Positions 62,120 to 64,000 of a stretch of 64,000 bases of DNA are shown piece after piece. Each line of letters begins with the position of its first letter. Positions within the stretch are counted from its first letter, which is position 1. The stretch spans positions 3,033,785-3,097,784 of the forward strand of contig CM064530.1 in assembly GCA_032716605.1 (NCBI GenBank), in the 5' to 3' direction. Made by a program: the position numbers and the translations under genes. The stretch is from Paralithodes platypus. Lineage: Eukaryota; Arthropoda; Malacostraca; Decapoda; Lithodidae. Below the pieces are notes generated by a model. It worked only from the letters and a program-made list of their open reading frames with translations. It searched no databases and had not been told where the DNA came from.

Positions 62120-62460
62120 ATGTTGCACACCCCAGACCTGGTTCTTGGTGCCCTAGGCCTGGTTCTGGGCGCCCTAGGCCGGCACTCCCTGCCTAAAAGT
62201 ACAGGGGCCCGAACCTGGTGGTCGTGCATGAGGAGCCTGCCTTACCAGTATGTGCATAATATCAGGCAAGCAGTAGTACTGCGTATGTGCACAGGATGCT
62301 ACCCTGCAACTGGTTCCTATGGGATGCTCCAAGGCTATTGGATCGTATCCCTTGTTTTAACTGTGGATGATGGTGCTGCGGGCTATCTCTGGGGTAGTCT
62401 GGATTCAGTGACCTGGGTAAGGTTATTTTTCCTTGCCGGCTGATTTACCCAACTATGACT
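62120..62460. other. Short tandem duplication in unassigned DNA
   Basis: CCTGGTTCTTGGTGCCCTAG and CCTGGTTCTGGGCGCCCTAG are adjacent copies of a 21-bp unit. The 107-codon frame over it has no recognisable domain. Confidence 0.4.
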
Positions 62461-62908
62461 TCATTCGAAACTTCTTTGGGCTTTACAGAAAGACTCTTGC
62501 AGATACTGTACATGATAAAATCGTTACCTGAAAATTGAACACAAAACAGTAAACGTAAACACTTATTTTTACTGTATTTGCTGGTTTCCTATGCATGTCC
62601 TACCCTCACTGTTACTGTGTTTTGGGGGAATAGAGTTGTTGTTGTTCCCCAAGCTGCAGAGTTGGGTAGATAAGCTTGGCAGGAAATAAAGGTTTATAGT
62701 GCACAGTACTCTATCAATATTCAAACAAATTTCATCCAACTTTGACATGTTGAAAATAATTAATTTACAGTGTACACACACTGTCAATTAGTTGTGTAGT
62801 GTATTTACTGTAGTTCTGAATATTATACTGTACTGTTTTAATGTTACATTTAGCTGTTGAGGTTGCTATATTTTTTTTGGGTTACAGTACAGTACTACAA
62901 AAGCTAAT

Positions 62909-63275
62909 ACCCATAGCTTACTCTGACTTTTCCTTTTACTTATATATTTTCTAGATCTCAAGTGACGGCGTCTCTTCCGTGGATTGACCTCCCAATCTAC
63001 CAAGATTGGAAGCCAAAGCGTCACATCCTTCCTTTGTCCCTCAACTTTCTCTTCATAATTGCTGAGGGGCACAGGGCCCTGGGTGGGGATTTGGTTTCCC
63101 GGGCGTTTCCGCATCCTCCTTAGCTCCCCGCCATGGAGTGGCTTCGGTCACCCAGGCTTTATTGTGGTCGGCAGGGGGGTTCTGTGGGGGCGCTCGATTA
63201 TGGCCTTGCTCGGGGCCTTGGGGCTGTTCGGCCAGGCAGCTTGGGGAACAGCAACAGCAACAACAACAACAACAA
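62909..63275 (+). mobile_element. LINE-tailed non-autonomous element, second long copy
   Basis: ACCCATAGCTTACTCTGAC to GGGGCTGTTCGGCCAGGCAG and (CAA)n; nearly identical to 40726-41080 with small indels. The short frames differ between copies, so it is not protein-coding. Confidence 0.8.
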
Positions 63276-63391
63276 AAGCTAATTAGAAATATGTTAGTAT
63301 GCTTATGATTGTCTAGACAGAGTTTTGAATTTGTTAAGAGGTGTAAGATTTATCAGCAGAAATATATTGTAGTAGCTGTACAGTACATTAA

Positions 63392-63871
63392 CCCTCCAGC
63401 CCCGGCTATGTATTATATATATATTCCTCGAAACCCGGGTGTTTTGGCCGAAAAACGTCTAGGCTAGGCTACCGTATATTCGTTAATCAGACTGCTTCCC
63501 GCATTCCCGCGCATCCCCAAGCGTAGCTGTGTTATTTACCTATAGAATGGCATTAAGTAGAGCTCTCTAAGTCAACTGGTTGAGCTGTGATGATGATTTC
63601 ATTGGAGATAACTTTATGGCCAAAACAGCCACTTTACACCACTTTTCGGTACTTAACAACAACATACAGGCACACACGAACAAGCGACGCTCTCCTTCTT
63701 GTGGCCGGAGATGCGGGGCGTCGGTCCAGCCGGCTGTTGTTTACATGCGTCGGACCGACGCCTCGCACACGAAGCTCACAGGCTTTCAACCACTGGGCGT
63801 TCAAGAGGCCTTCCGGGCAGCTGTTATATGCTTTTTTATGGGCGTTCAAGAGGCCTTCCGTGGTGAGAGGG
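63392..63871. mobile_element. TTAA-flanked element with CCCTC...GAGGG ends (480 bp)
   Basis: TTAA at 63388-63391 and 63872-63875. Left CCCTCCAGCCCCGG, right CCGTGGTGAGAGGG. Inside are a near-perfect 15-bp stem (GCGGGGCGTCGGTCC / GGACCGACGCCTCGC, about 63713-63778) and a repeated GGCGTTCAAGAGGCCTTCCG (63797 and 63841). No transposase. The overlapping frames at 63580-63918 are not supported as genes. Confidence 0.65.
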
Positions 63872-64000
63872 TTAAATTAATTAATTATATAGTATTAATG
63901 TCATTACTTTATTTTTAATAGTGTTGGTAAAATACTGTGTAGGTGTTTGCTGTACAGTATAATGAGAACAATACCAGTAGCTATTATAATACAGTGTTAT

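Noticed and set aside
63580..63918. 112-codon frame near the end
   Set aside because: It lies inside a TTAA-flanked element with an internal stem, competing frames are open on both strands, and no domain is visible.

Overview
The window is a piece of animal nuclear genome, most likely from a decapod crustacean, though the species cannot be named from sequence alone. Supporting signs are dense simple repeats, many short foldback elements, tRNA-derived SINEs, degenerate non-LTR retrotransposons, spliceosomal-type splice signals, and short runs of the arthropod telomere motif TTAGG. No intact host protein-coding gene is visible. Almost all longer open frames are read-throughs of simple repeats or broken pieces of retrotransposons.

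The functional core is the conserved microRNA cluster mir-100 / let-7 / mir-125, all on the + strand: pre-mir-100 at about 3537-3616, pre-let-7 at 4396-4483 and pre-mir-125 at 18216-18293. miR-100 and let-7 are close together. mir-125 lies about 13.7 kb further on, behind a stretch filled with foldback elements, microsatellites, a 45-bp minisatellite and a hAT-type element. The miR-125 mature sequence carries an AA to UU change at positions 14-15. A 37-bp minisatellite stops 18 nt before the let-7 hairpin. A duplicated CRE + TATA module (5390-5466), a GC-rich promoter-like block (9260-9746) and a chain of exon-like segments (7954-8066, 14563-14713, from 18145) suggest a spliced non-coding host transcript. 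They also raise the possibility of a promoter that uncouples mir-125 from let-7.

Layout: 0-3.5 kb, pyrimidine-rich then purine-rich low-complexity DNA. 3.5-4.5 kb, mir-100 and let-7. 4.5-18.1 kb, TE-expanded spacer. 18.1-18.3 kb, mir-125. 18.4-34 kb, decayed LINEs, SINEs and foldback elements. 34-46 kb, a nest of long inverted repeats, with a 5'-truncated Jockey-like LINE (39002-40487) caught between 125-bp inverted arms. 46-48 kb, mixed repeats. 48.1-55.8 kb, a tandem array of 2.1-2.7 kb units, each carrying two opposed tRNA-SINEs and a minisatellite. 56-64 kb, further LINE copies, a second copy of a 0.6-kb TTAA-flanked element, and a third TTAA-flanked element at the end.

A recurring theme is DNA elements with CCC...GGG termini flanked by TTAA, the hallmark of piggyBac-type transposition. 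At least three families are present, and one copy shows a clean insertion into another copy at TTAA.
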